Below the pieces are notes generated by a model. The model worked only from the letters and a program-made list of their open reading frames with translations, made no database searches and had not been told where the DNA came from. A stretch of DNA of 64,000 nucleotides from contig NZ_SPUJ01000001.1 of the NCBI RefSeq assembly GCF_004522105.1, forward strand, positions 248,001 to 312,000, given 5' to 3'. Source of the DNA: Nocardioides sp. 1609 (lineage in GTDB: Bacteria > Actinomycetota > Actinomycetes > Propionibacteriales > Nocardioidaceae). Every line of letters starts with the position of its first letter. The first letter of the stretch is position 1. Made by a program: the position numbers and the translations under genes. Positions 37,073-44,500 of the stretch are shown here, piece by piece.

Positions 37073-38800
37073 GTGCGCCACCTGCCTCTCGACCATCCCG
37101 GCACCGCCGACCACCGCTCGCCGATGAGGTTCCTGTGGTGGCTGGCGAAGGGGCAGTGGCAGACGCTGCTCGGGGGGATGCTCTTCGGCATCGTCTGGAT
37201 GAGCAGCCAGGCGGTGATGCCGGCCGTGATCGGGCGTGCGATCGACCAGGGGGTCGCCGACCGCGACCGGTCCGCCCTGCTCACGCTGGCCGGGGTGATG
37301 TTCGCCCTCGGGCTCGTGCAGGCCGGCAGCGGCATCATGCGGCACCGCTTCGCGGTCACCAACTGGCTGACGGCGGCCTACCGCACGATCCAGCTGACCG
37401 GCCGGCACACGGTGCACCTGGGCGGCACGCTGCCGCGCAAGGTGTCGACCGGCGAGGTCGTCGCGATCGGCAACAGCGACATCTCCCACCTCGGGCAGGT
37501 CATGGACGTCACCGCGCGCTTCAGCGGCGCGGTCGTGTCGTTCGTCCTGGTCGCGGTGATCCTGCTGCAGACCTCGGTGACGCTCGGGCTCGTCGTCCTG
37601 CTCGGCGTCCCGGCCCTGATGCTGCTCGTCGGGCCGCTGCTCTCGCCGCTGCAGCGGCGCAGCGCCGAGCAGCGCGAGCTGATGGGCCGGCTCTCCAACA
37701 CCGCCACCGACATCGTCAGCGGGCTGCGGGTGCTCCGTGGGATCGGCGGCGAGCAGGTCTTCCTGTCCCGCTACCGCCGCGAGTCGCAGGAGACCCGGCG
37801 CGCGGGTGTCGCGGTCGCGCGGATCCAGTCGGTGCTCGACGCGCTGCAGGTGCTGCTGCCCGGGCTGTTCGTGGTCGTCGTGGTCTGGCTCGGCGCACGG
37901 TACGCCGTCACCGGCCGGATCACCCCGGGCGAGCTGGTCGCGTTCTACGGCTACTCGGCGTTCCTGATGATCCCGCTGCGCACGGCGACGGAGTACGCCA
38001 ACAAGGTCATCCGGGCCCGGGTCTCCGCCGTCCGGGTCTGCCGGCTCCTGGCGCTCGAGCCCGACGTCCACGACCCGGCCGCGCCGCTCGAGCTGCCGCC
38101 GGAGGGCAGCGTGCTCGCCGACTCCCGCAGCGGCCTGACGGTGCGCCCCGGCAGCCTGACCGCGATCGTGGGCGAGCCCGCCGAGGAGTCGGCCGCGCTG
38201 GCCGACCGGCTCGGCATGTGCGCCGCCGAGGTCGACGACGACGTCACGCTCGGCGGCCTCCCGCTGACGGCGTTCCGCCGTGCGGACGTCCGCCGCCGCG
38301 TCGTCGTCTCCGACACCGGCGCGGCGCTCTTCTCCGGCCGGCTGGGCGACCGGCTCGACGTCACCGGCAGCGGCGGCGGGGTCGACCGGCGCGTCGACGA
38401 GGCCCTGGCGACGGCGTCCGCCGACGACATCCTCGAGGCCCTGCCCGAGGGGCTCGACACCGTGGTGACCGAGCGCGGCCGGAGCTTCTCCGGTGGCCAG
38501 CGGCAGCGGCTCGTGCTGGCCCGCGCGCTCACCGTCGACCCCGACGTGCTGGTGCTGGTGGAGCCGACGTCCGCCGTCGACGCCCACACCGAGGCCCGGA
38601 TCGCGGCCCGGCTGCGCGGCCACCGGGCCGGACGCACCACCGTCGTCACGACGAGCAGCCCCCTGGTGCTGGACGCCGCCGACGAGGTCGCGTTCCTGCT
38701 CGACGGCCGGGTCGTCGCGACCGGCACCCACGCCGACCTGATGCACACCGAGCCGGCCTACCGCGCCGTCGTGACCCGTGAGGAGGTGCCGGTCTCGTGA
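37073..38800 (+). CDS. ABC exporter half-transporter with degenerate nucleotide site
   Basis: A 575-residue TMD-NBD protein. Six membrane helices fill about residues 15-325. In the NBD the Walker A loop is replaced by G-E-P-A-E-E-S-A (367-374), so the Lys that binds ATP phosphates is lost, and the H-loop His is missing (VVTTSSPLVLD). In contrast the signature is canonical (FSGGQRQRLVLARAL, 472-476) and Walker B retains Glu (VLVLVEPTSAVD). It can therefore contribute only the signature half of one ATP site. The partner is the next gene. Start GTG follows a TAGTGT box by 6 bases. Confidence 0.9.
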   Translation: MRHLPLDHPGTADHRSPMRFLWWLAKGQWQTLLGGMLFGIVWMSSQAVMPAVIGRAIDQGVADRDRSALLTLAGVMFALGLVQAGSGIMRHRFAVTNWLTAAYRTIQLTGRHTVHLGGTLPRKVSTGEVVAIGNSDISHLGQVMDVTARFSGAVVSFVLVAVILLQTSVTLGLVVLLGVPALMLLVGPLLSPLQRRSAEQRELMGRLSNTATDIVSGLRVLRGIGGEQVFLSRYRRESQETRRAGVAVARIQSVLDALQVLLPGLFVVVVVWLGARYAVTGRITPGELVAFYGYSAFLMIPLRTATEYANKVIRARVSAVRVCRLLALEPDVHDPAAPLELPPEGSVLADSRSGLTVRPGSLTAIVGEPAEESAALADRLGMCAAEVDDDVTLGGLPLTAFRRADVRRRVVVSDTGAALFSGRLGDRLDVTGSGGGVDRRVDEALATASADDILEALPEGLDTVVTERGRSFSGGQRQRLVLARALTVDPDVLVLVEPTSAVDAHTEARIAARLRGHRAGRTTVVTTSSPLVLDAADEVAFLLDGRVVATGTHADLMHTEPAYRAVVTREEVPVS

Positions 38801-38864
38801 CCGCCCCACGTCGCTCTCCGTCCCCCCCGCCCCGCTCCTCCGCCGGACACCGCAGGGGCCCCGC

Positions 38865-40610
38865 ATGAGTGGCACCACGCTGCCCGTCGCCGACAGCGGC
38901 TCCCTGCGCCGGTACGCCGTCGACCTGGCCCGCCGCCACCCGCGGCTCCTGTGGACCGCGCTGGCGCTGCACGTGCTGGCCGCCGTGGCCGGCCTCGCCG
39001 CGCCGCGGCTGCTCGGCGGCCTGGTCGAGGCGGTCGAGACCGGGTCGACGACCGGTCACGTCGACCGGGTCGTCCTGGCGCTGTTCGGCTTCCTGGTGCT
39101 GCAGACGGTGCTCACCCGCTACGCCCGCTACGTCAGCCAGGTCCTGGGCGAGCAGGTGCTGGCCGAGCTGCGCGAGGACTTCGTGCAGAACTCGCTGGCC
39201 CTGCCGGTCGGCGTCGTCGAGTCGACGGGGTCCGGCGACCTGCTCACCCGCACGAGCCGCGACGTCGAGCAGCTCGGCTGGTCGGTGCGGTGGGCGCTGC
39301 CCGAGTGGACGATCGCCTGCGTCACCGCCGTCCTCACCTTCGCGGCCGCGCTCTCGGTCGGCTGGTGGGTCGCCCTCCCCTGCCTGTTCGGCGTGCCGCC
39401 CCTGGTCGTCGGCCTGCGCTGGTACCTCGCCCGCGCCAAGGACGGCTACCTGCGCGAGTCGGCGACGTACTCGCGGATCAGCGCGACCCTCACCGAGACC
39501 GTCGAGGGCTCCCGCACGGTCGAGGCGCTCGGCCTCGGTCGCGAGCGGGTCACCGCGATCGACGCCGACATCGACGACTCCTACGCCGCGGAGCGCTACA
39601 CGCTGCACCTGCGCACGGTGTTCTTCCCGAGCATGGACATCAGCTACATCATCCCGACGGTGCTGACGCTGCTCTACGGCGGTTACCTCTACAGCCAGGG
39701 CAGCGTCTCGCTCGGCGACGTGACGACGGCGGTCCTCTACGTCCAGATGCTCATCGACCCCGTCGACCGGGTCGTCGCCATCCTCGACGAGCTCCAGATG
39801 GGCGCCGCGTCACTGGCCCGGCTGCTCGGCGTCGCGCAGGTGCCCGACGACCGCGAGGTGAGCGGGCGCGAGCCGGTCGGCGAGCAGCTCGCCGCGCACG
39901 ACGTCCGGTTCTCCTACGTCGAGGGCCGCGACGTGCTGCACGGCGTCGACCTCGACGTCGGCGTGGGCGAGCGGATCGCGATGGTCGGGCCGTCCGGCGC
40001 CGGCAAGTCGACCCTGGGCCGGCTGCTGGCCGGCATCCACCCGCCGCGCACCGGCGAGGTCACCGTGGGCGGCGTCGGACTGGTCGAGCTGCCGCTCGGC
40101 GACCTGCGCGGCCACGTCGCCCTGGTCACCCAGGAGCACCACGTCTTCGTGGGCAGCCTGCGCGAGAACCTCGCGCTCGCCGCCCCGGAGGACGCGACCG
40201 AGGACGACATCCGGGCCGCGCTCGCCGCCGTCGACGCCCTCGACTGGGTCGACGCCCTCCCGGACGGCCTGTCCACCGAGGTCGGGTCCGGCGGCCACAC
40301 GCTGCACGCGGCGCAGGCGCAGCAGGTCGCGCTGGCACGGCTGGTGCTGGCCGACCCGCACACGCTGGTCCTCGACGAGGCGACCTCGCTGATCGACCCG
40401 CGCGCCGCTCGGCACCTGGAGCGGTCGCTGGCCGCCGTCCTCGAGGGCCGGACGGTCATCGCGATCGCGCACCGCCTGTTCTCCGCGCACGACGCCGACC
40501 GGGTCGCCGTCGTCGAGGACGGCGTCATCGCCGAGCTCGGCTCGCACGACGACCTGGTCGCCGCCGACGGGTCCTACGCCGCGCTGTGGCGCAGCTGGAA
40601 CGGGACCTGA
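38865..40610 (+). CDS. ABC exporter half-transporter, catalytic partner with lost signature
   Basis: A 581-residue TMD-NBD protein that pairs with the previous subunit. It has an intact Walker A (GPSGAGKSTLG, Lys381), Walker B (TLVLDEATSLIDP) and H-loop (VIAIAHRLFSAHD), but the LSGGQ signature has become L-H-A-A-Q (480-484). Together the two subunits make one canonical and one dead ATP site, as in heterodimeric exporters such as TM287/288 or TAP, though here both motifs of the dead site are fully lost. ATG at 38865 is chosen; the gap from the first gene is 64 bases. Substrate is unknown. Confidence 0.92.
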   Translation: MSGTTLPVADSGSLRRYAVDLARRHPRLLWTALALHVLAAVAGLAAPRLLGGLVEAVETGSTTGHVDRVVLALFGFLVLQTVLTRYARYVSQVLGEQVLAELREDFVQNSLALPVGVVESTGSGDLLTRTSRDVEQLGWSVRWALPEWTIACVTAVLTFAAALSVGWWVALPCLFGVPPLVVGLRWYLARAKDGYLRESATYSRISATLTETVEGSRTVEALGLGRERVTAIDADIDDSYAAERYTLHLRTVFFPSMDISYIIPTVLTLLYGGYLYSQGSVSLGDVTTAVLYVQMLIDPVDRVVAILDELQMGAASLARLLGVAQVPDDREVSGREPVGEQLAAHDVRFSYVEGRDVLHGVDLDVGVGERIAMVGPSGAGKSTLGRLLAGIHPPRTGEVTVGGVGLVELPLGDLRGHVALVTQEHHVFVGSLRENLALAAPEDATEDDIRAALAAVDALDWVDALPDGLSTEVGSGGHTLHAAQAQQVALARLVLADPHTLVLDEATSLIDPRAARHLERSLAAVLEGRTVIAIAHRLFSAHDADRVAVVEDGVIAELGSHDDLVAADGSYAALWRSWNGT

Positions 40611-40631
40611 GCGGCGGCGGACCCGGTCGGG

Positions 40632-41309
40632 TCAGAGGCCGGAGATCCGCACGCCGGCGTGGGTCTTGTACTTGCGGTTGATCGAGATCAGCACCGCGGT
40701 GAACGGCTCGAGCTGGCGGGCCAGCCGCAGCTTGCCGGCGTCGATGCCGCGGCGCCCGGTGACGGCGGCCGCGAGGTCCATGGCGACCTCCTTGGCCTCG
40801 ACGACGTCGCCGACGACGAGGACGTCCTCGTCGAGGAACTCCTCGTCGCCCCAGAGCAGCACCGCGGACACGTTGTGGAACGCGCCGACGACGGTGGCCT
40901 CGGGAGCCAGCTCCTGGGCCGACTCGGCGGCCGAGCCCTCGCCGCCGTTGACGACCCGGCCGTGCGCGCCGCGCTTGTCGAAGGCCAGCGGGTTGACGCA
41001 CGAGATGACGGTCTTGCCGGCCAGCGGCAGGGTCGCGACGAGCTCGTCGTGGCCGTCGTAGGGGACGGCGAGCAGGACGACGTCGGCGGCGGCGACCGCG
41101 TCGGCGTTCGTCGCGCCGGTGACCTCGCCGGCACCCTTGACCCCGCTCAGCCGCTCGGTGACCTCGGTCGCGACGGGCTGGGCCTTCTCGGCCGCGCGCG
41201 AGCCGAGGACGACGCTGTGGCCGTGCCGGGCGAAGCGGTAGCCGAGGCCCTTGCCCTGCGGGCCGGTGCCGCCGATCACGGCGATGCGGTAGGGGGTGGG
41301 CTCGCTCAC
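40632..41309 (-). CDS. npdG: NADPH-dependent F420 reductase
   Basis: This enzyme (Fno/NpdG) passes hydride between NADPH and coenzyme F420. The Rossmann loop is VIGGTGPQGKGLGYRFARHG, followed by VLGSRAAEKA, VLLAVPYDGHDELV and VISCVNPLAFDKRG, all typical of the family. Its 225 residues are the usual length. The GTG start is preceded by GAGAGGA. It is divergent from the LLM F420-dependent oxidoreductase, with 80 bases between start codons, so one promoter region supplies both a cofactor-reducing enzyme and a cofactor user. The F420 biosynthesis gene fbiC is 10 kb downstream. Confidence 0.93.
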   Translation of the reverse strand: MSEPTPYRIAVIGGTGPQGKGLGYRFARHGHSVVLGSRAAEKAQPVATEVTERLSGVKGAGEVTGATNADAVAAADVVLLAVPYDGHDELVATLPLAGKTVISCVNPLAFDKRGAHGRVVNGGEGSAAESAQELAPEATVVGAFHNVSAVLLWGDEEFLDEDVLVVGDVVEAKEVAMDLAAAVTGRRGIDAGKLRLARQLEPFTAVLISINRKYKTHAGVRISGL

Positions 41310-41345
41310 AGGTGGTTCCTCTCGGTCGGTCTGGTTCGGCTATCG

Positions 41346-41362
41346 TGACACAACCACTGTCA
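41346..41362. promoter_or_regulatory. TGACA-N7-TGTCA operator upstream of the LLM oxidoreductase gene
   Basis: TGACA, 7 bases, TGTCA. The same half-sites and spacing occur at 43222-43238 in front of the MerR regulator gene. TATCGT (41341-41346) touches its left edge as a -10 box for the LLM gene, so a bound regulator would cover the transcription start. It lies between divergent npdG and LLM genes. Confidence 0.55.
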
Positions 41363-41389
41363 GAGTCGACCGCAGGAGTGCTGGACCTC

Positions 41390-42418
41390 ATGAAGCTGAC
41401 CACGATGCTGATGTACGACGGCAACCCGCGCGCCGCGGCCGACCAGGTCGCCGCCCTCGAGAAGGCCGGCCTCGACCTGGTCTGGGTGGCCGAGGCCTAC
41501 GGCTTCGACTCCCCCACGCTGATGGGCTACCTCGCCGCGAAGACCGAGACCGTGGAGATCGGCTCGGGCATCCTCAACGTCTTCTCCCGCACCCCCGGCG
41601 CCCTGCTCCAGACCGCCGCCGGCCTCGACAACGTCTCCGCCGGGCGCGCCGTGATCGGCCTCGGCGCCTCCGGCCCCCAGGTCATCGAGGGCTTCCACGG
41701 GATGCCCTACGAGCGCCCGCTCGGCCGCACCCGCGAGGTCATCGACATCCTGCGCCAGGGCCTGCGCCGTGAGCCGCTGGCCCACACCGGCCGCAACTTC
41801 ACCCTGCCGCTGCCCGCCGACCAGGGCCTCGGCCTCGGCAAGCCGCTCAAGCTGCTCACCCGCCCCGAGCGCCCCCAGGTGCCGCTCTGGGTCGCCGCGC
41901 TCGGCGACAAGAACGTCGCGATGACCGCGGAGGTCGCCGACGGCTGGATGCCGCACCTGTTCTACCCGGAGAAGGCCCAGGAGGTCTGGGGCGAGTCGCT
42001 CGCCGCGGGTGCCGCCCGGCGCTCGGCCGACCTCGGCCCGCTCCAGGTCACCGCCGGCGGCATGCTCGCGATCGGCGAGGACGTCAAGGGCATGCTCGAC
42101 CTCGCCCGCCCGATGTACGCGCTGTACGTCGGCGGCATGGGCGCCAAGGGGAAGAACTTCTACAACGACCTCGCCTGCCAGTACGGCTACGAGGAGGAGG
42201 CCACGAAGATCCAGGACCTCTACCTCTCCGGCAAGAAGAAGGAGGCCGAGGCACTGGTCCCCGACGAGTGGCTCGAGGCCGGCAACCTCGTCGGCCCGGA
42301 GTCCTACGTCAAGGAGCGGATCGCCGCCTTCCGCGGGGCCGGCGTCACCCACCTCCAGGTCCTGCCCGCCACCGCCGACCCCGCCGCCACCGTCGCGCAG
42401 GTCAAGGGCTGGCTCTGA
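41390..42418 (+). CDS. LLM-class F420-dependent oxidoreductase
   Basis: A 342-residue TIM-barrel protein of the luciferase-like family. Family landmarks are KLTTMLMYDGNPRAAADQVAAL at the start, VWVAEAYGFDSPTLMGYLAA, IGSGILNVFSRTPGALLQTA and AVIGLGASGPQVIEGFHG; this subfamily (TIGR03559-like) uses F420 and not FMN, which fits the divergent npdG gene. The substrate is unknown. ATG at 41390 is used, 11 bases after AGGAG; a GTG at 41378 is possible. Its promoter carries a palindrome shared with the MerR / acyl-CoA dehydrogenase intergenic region, suggesting a role in the same pathway, perhaps lipid oxidation. Confidence 0.9.
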   Translation: MKLTTMLMYDGNPRAAADQVAALEKAGLDLVWVAEAYGFDSPTLMGYLAAKTETVEIGSGILNVFSRTPGALLQTAAGLDNVSAGRAVIGLGASGPQVIEGFHGMPYERPLGRTREVIDILRQGLRREPLAHTGRNFTLPLPADQGLGLGKPLKLLTRPERPQVPLWVAALGDKNVAMTAEVADGWMPHLFYPEKAQEVWGESLAAGAARRSADLGPLQVTAGGMLAIGEDVKGMLDLARPMYALYVGGMGAKGKNFYNDLACQYGYEEEATKIQDLYLSGKKKEAEALVPDEWLEAGNLVGPESYVKERIAAFRGAGVTHLQVLPATADPAATVAQVKGWL

Positions 42419-42441
42419 GAACGAGCCGACCCGCATTCCGC

Positions 42442-42482
42442 GCCGAGTCGGCGTTCGCGTTGAGCGCGAACGCCGACTCGGC
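42442..42482. terminator. Perfect 18-bp bidirectional hairpin
   Basis: GCCGAGTCGGCGTTCGCG and its complement are separated by TTGAG between the convergent LLM and MerR genes, 24 bases after the LLM stop and 3 bases from the MerR stop. It is the strongest hairpin of the window relative to loop size. Confidence 0.85.
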
Positions 42483-42484
42483 GA

Positions 42485-43216
42485 TCAGGGGCGGTCGAGG
42501 GAGCGCTGGATGACGGCGTTCGCGGCCCGCTGGAAGCCGGAGACGACGGCCTCGAGCGTGAGCCGGCGCAGCTGGGCGACGGTGCGCTCCAGCCGCACGG
42601 CGTCGTCCGGGGACGTCGCACTGCGGCGGTAGGGCTCGAGCACCTGGGTGTGCAGGATGGTCGTCAGCTCGTCGGCGAGCGCGTCCATGTGCCGGCGGAT
42701 CGCGGCGTCGGCGAGGCCGAGGCTCTCGTCGGGCACGTCGACGTCGAGCACCTGGACGCCGACCGCGAGGTGCGGCTGGGCCCGGTAGCCGCCGCTCGCG
42801 GGGTCCGGCTCGACCGCGCCGACCGTCACGAGCCGCCGGACGTCGGCGTCGCTCAGCACCCGACCGGCCCGCGCCTCGAGCTCCGCGCGGGTCAGGACGG
42901 CGGCGGGCTCGGGCGTCCACGACGTGAGCATCGCCCGCTGGAGGGCGAGGTCCTCGACGCCCGCCTCGGCCGGGATCGCCGCGAGCACCCGCTCGACGGC
43001 CTGCAGCGTGAAGCCGTGGTCCTGCAGGGCCCGGGCCAGCTCGAGCCGCCCCCGGTGCACCGGGCCGTAGTAGGCGATCCGCCCCCGTCGGAGCGGCGCC
43101 GGCACCAGGCCGAGGCTGGCGTAGTACCGCGTCGTGCGCACCGTCGTCCCGACCGCGGCGGCGAGCTCGTCGATGGTGAGCAGCTCGTCCGCGAGATCGG
43201 TGGTGGGTGTCGCCAT
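42485..43216 (-). CDS. MerR family transcriptional regulator
   Basis: A 243-residue regulator with an N-terminal MerR helix-turn-helix (LLTIDELAAAVGTTVRTTRYYASLGLVP, read LAAAVGTTVRTTRYY then GLVPAPLRRGRIAYYG) followed by the wing and a dimer helix (RGRLELARALQDHGFTLQAV), and a long, mainly helical effector domain without clustered cysteines, so a metal sensor is unlikely. It is divergent from an acyl-CoA dehydrogenase gene and both start regions flank a 17-bp palindrome. The ATG lies 7 bases after TACTGT inside that palindrome, which suggests leaderless, self-controlled expression. Probable role: control of fatty-acid or related acyl-CoA oxidation. Confidence 0.87.
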   Translation of the reverse strand: MATPTTDLADELLTIDELAAAVGTTVRTTRYYASLGLVPAPLRRGRIAYYGPVHRGRLELARALQDHGFTLQAVERVLAAIPAEAGVEDLALQRAMLTSWTPEPAAVLTRAELEARAGRVLSDADVRRLVTVGAVEPDPASGGYRAQPHLAVGVQVLDVDVPDESLGLADAAIRRHMDALADELTTILHTQVLEPYRRSATSPDDAVRLERTVAQLRRLTLEAVVSGFQRAANAVIQRSLDRP

Positions 43217-43221
43217 GAGGA

Positions 43222-43238
43222 TGACAGTATTACTGTCA
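43222..43238. promoter_or_regulatory. TGACAGTATTACTGTCA operator between MerR and acyl-CoA dehydrogenase genes
   Basis: A perfect 17-bp palindrome (8-bp arms around one base) lies 5 bases from the MerR start codon and 37 bases before the acyl-CoA dehydrogenase start. It contains TACTGT on both strands, so -10 boxes for both divergent genes may lie within it. TGACA-N7-TGTCA is repeated at 41346-41362. Confidence 0.7.
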
Positions 43239-43275
43239 CACCAATACTGGCGAGCACCGACCCGAGGAGCACCGC

Positions 43276-44424
43276 ATGCCCGAGACCCCGTCGATCTACG
43301 AGCAGGAGCACGAGGACTTCCGGGCCACCGTGCGCTCGTTCCTCGAGAAGGAGGTCGTGCCGCACCACGACCAGTGGGAGAAGGACGGCCAGGTCAGCCG
43401 CGAGGTCTGGGCGAGGGCCGGCGAGATGGGCCTGCTCTGCTTCGACGTCGACGAGCAGTACGGCGGCGCCGGGATCCGCGACTTCCGCTACAACGCCGTC
43501 GTGGCCGAGGAGATCAGCAAGGTCGGCGCCAGCGGGCTCGGCTTCCCCGTGCACACCGACATCATCGTCCCCTACATCAGCCAGCTCGGCACCGACGAGC
43601 AGAAGCAGCGCTGGCTGCCCGGGCTGGTCGGCGGCGAGCTCATCTCGGCCATCGCGATGACCGAGCCGGGCGCCGGCTCCGACCTGCAGGGCGTGCGCAC
43701 CAGCGCGGTCGACAAGGGCGACCACTACGTCCTCAACGGTTCCAAGACCTTCATCTCCAACGGCATCATGAGCGACCTGGTCGTCGTGGTGTGCCGGACC
43801 AACCCGGACGCCGGCCACCAGGGCATCAGCCTGCTCGTCGTCGAGCGCGGCATGGAGGGCTTCGAGCGCGGCCGCAACCTCGACAAGATGGGGCTCAAGG
43901 CCCAGGACACCGCCGAGCTGTTCTTCGACAACGTCGTGGTGCCCAAGGAGAACCTGCTCGGCGAGGAGGGCAGCGGCTTCGTGAACCTGATGCTCAACCT
44001 GCCCCAGGAGCGGATCTCCATCGCCGCCATCGCCGTCGCCGCGATGGAGCACATCATGGAGCTCTGCCTGCGCTACGCCAAGGAGCGCGAGGCCTTCGGC
44101 AAGCCGATCGGCAAGTTCCAGCACAACCGGTTCATGCTGGCCGAGATGGCCACCGAGGTCTACATCGCCCGGCTCTTCGTCAACGACTGCATCCTCAAGC
44201 TGAACGCCGGCGAGGTCGACACCGCGCTCGCCTCGATGGCCAAGTGGTGGACGACCGAGCTGCAGAAGAAGTTCGCCGACCAGGGCGTCCAGCTGCACGG
44301 CGGCTACGGCTACATGACCGAGTACCCGATCTCGAAGGCCTACACCGACTCCCGGATCCAGACGATCTACGGCGGCACGACCGAGATCCAGAAGGAGATC
44401 ATCGGGCGGATGCTCGGCATCTGA
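43276..44424 (+). CDS. Acyl-CoA dehydrogenase
   Basis: A 382-residue FAD flavoprotein of the classical fold, catalysing alpha,beta-dehydrogenation of acyl-CoA. The signature AIAMTEPGAGSDLQGVRT binds FAD, FISNGIMSDLVVVV follows, and the second family signature appears as REAFGKPIGKFQHNRFMLAEM and QLHGGYGYMTEYPISKAY, ending IYGGTTEIQKEIIGRMLGI. The catalytic Glu is expected in this last Thr-Glu-Ile region, as in long/branched-chain members. It begins the fatty-acid cluster (MerR, ACAD, FadD, methyltransferase). The ATG has AGGAG 6-10 bases upstream (GAGGAGCACCGC). Confidence 0.95.
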   Translation: MPETPSIYEQEHEDFRATVRSFLEKEVVPHHDQWEKDGQVSREVWARAGEMGLLCFDVDEQYGGAGIRDFRYNAVVAEEISKVGASGLGFPVHTDIIVPYISQLGTDEQKQRWLPGLVGGELISAIAMTEPGAGSDLQGVRTSAVDKGDHYVLNGSKTFISNGIMSDLVVVVCRTNPDAGHQGISLLVVERGMEGFERGRNLDKMGLKAQDTAELFFDNVVVPKENLLGEEGSGFVNLMLNLPQERISIAAIAVAAMEHIMELCLRYAKEREAFGKPIGKFQHNRFMLAEMATEVYIARLFVNDCILKLNAGEVDTALASMAKWWTTELQKKFADQGVQLHGGYGYMTEYPISKAYTDSRIQTIYGGTTEIQKEIIGRMLGI

Positions 44425-44426
44425 GC

Positions 44427-44455
44427 GGACCACGGGCCGGACCACGGGCCGGACC
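44427..44455 (+). repeat. 12-bp tandem repeat after the acyl-CoA dehydrogenase gene
   Basis: GGACCACGGGCC is repeated twice with a partial third copy, starting 3 bases after the stop codon. Slippage origin is likely; no stable hairpin between copies stands out. Confidence 0.7.
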
Positions 44456-44487
44456 GGGCGCGCTTGTCCGCGACGCGTGGTGCCCGT

Positions 44488-44493
44488 CACACT
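44488..44493 (+). promoter_or_regulatory. -10-like box of the FadD gene
   Basis: CACACT keeps the invariant A2 and T6 of a -10 hexamer and is followed by 7 bases, then the ATG of the acyl-CoA synthetase; no ribosome site is present. A leaderless internal promoter is likely. Confidence 0.45.
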
Positions 44494-44500
44494 GGCGCCC

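Noticed and set aside
38797..38868. GTGA overlap after the first ABC gene suggesting a coupled start for the second
   Set aside because: That GTG is in a different frame and gives only 23 codons; the true second subunit begins at 38865.
35906..38878. 990-codon minus-strand frame opposite PspC, YbaK and ABC genes
   Set aside because: Spans several well-supported genes of the other strand, has no motif and no ribosome site.
40620..40633. GACCCG-GT-CGGGTC between the ABC and npdG genes as another copy of the 26-bp palindrome family
   Set aside because: Only six bases per arm and it lacks the GTCAC/GTGAC part of the repeat core; chance is likely in such GC-rich DNA.
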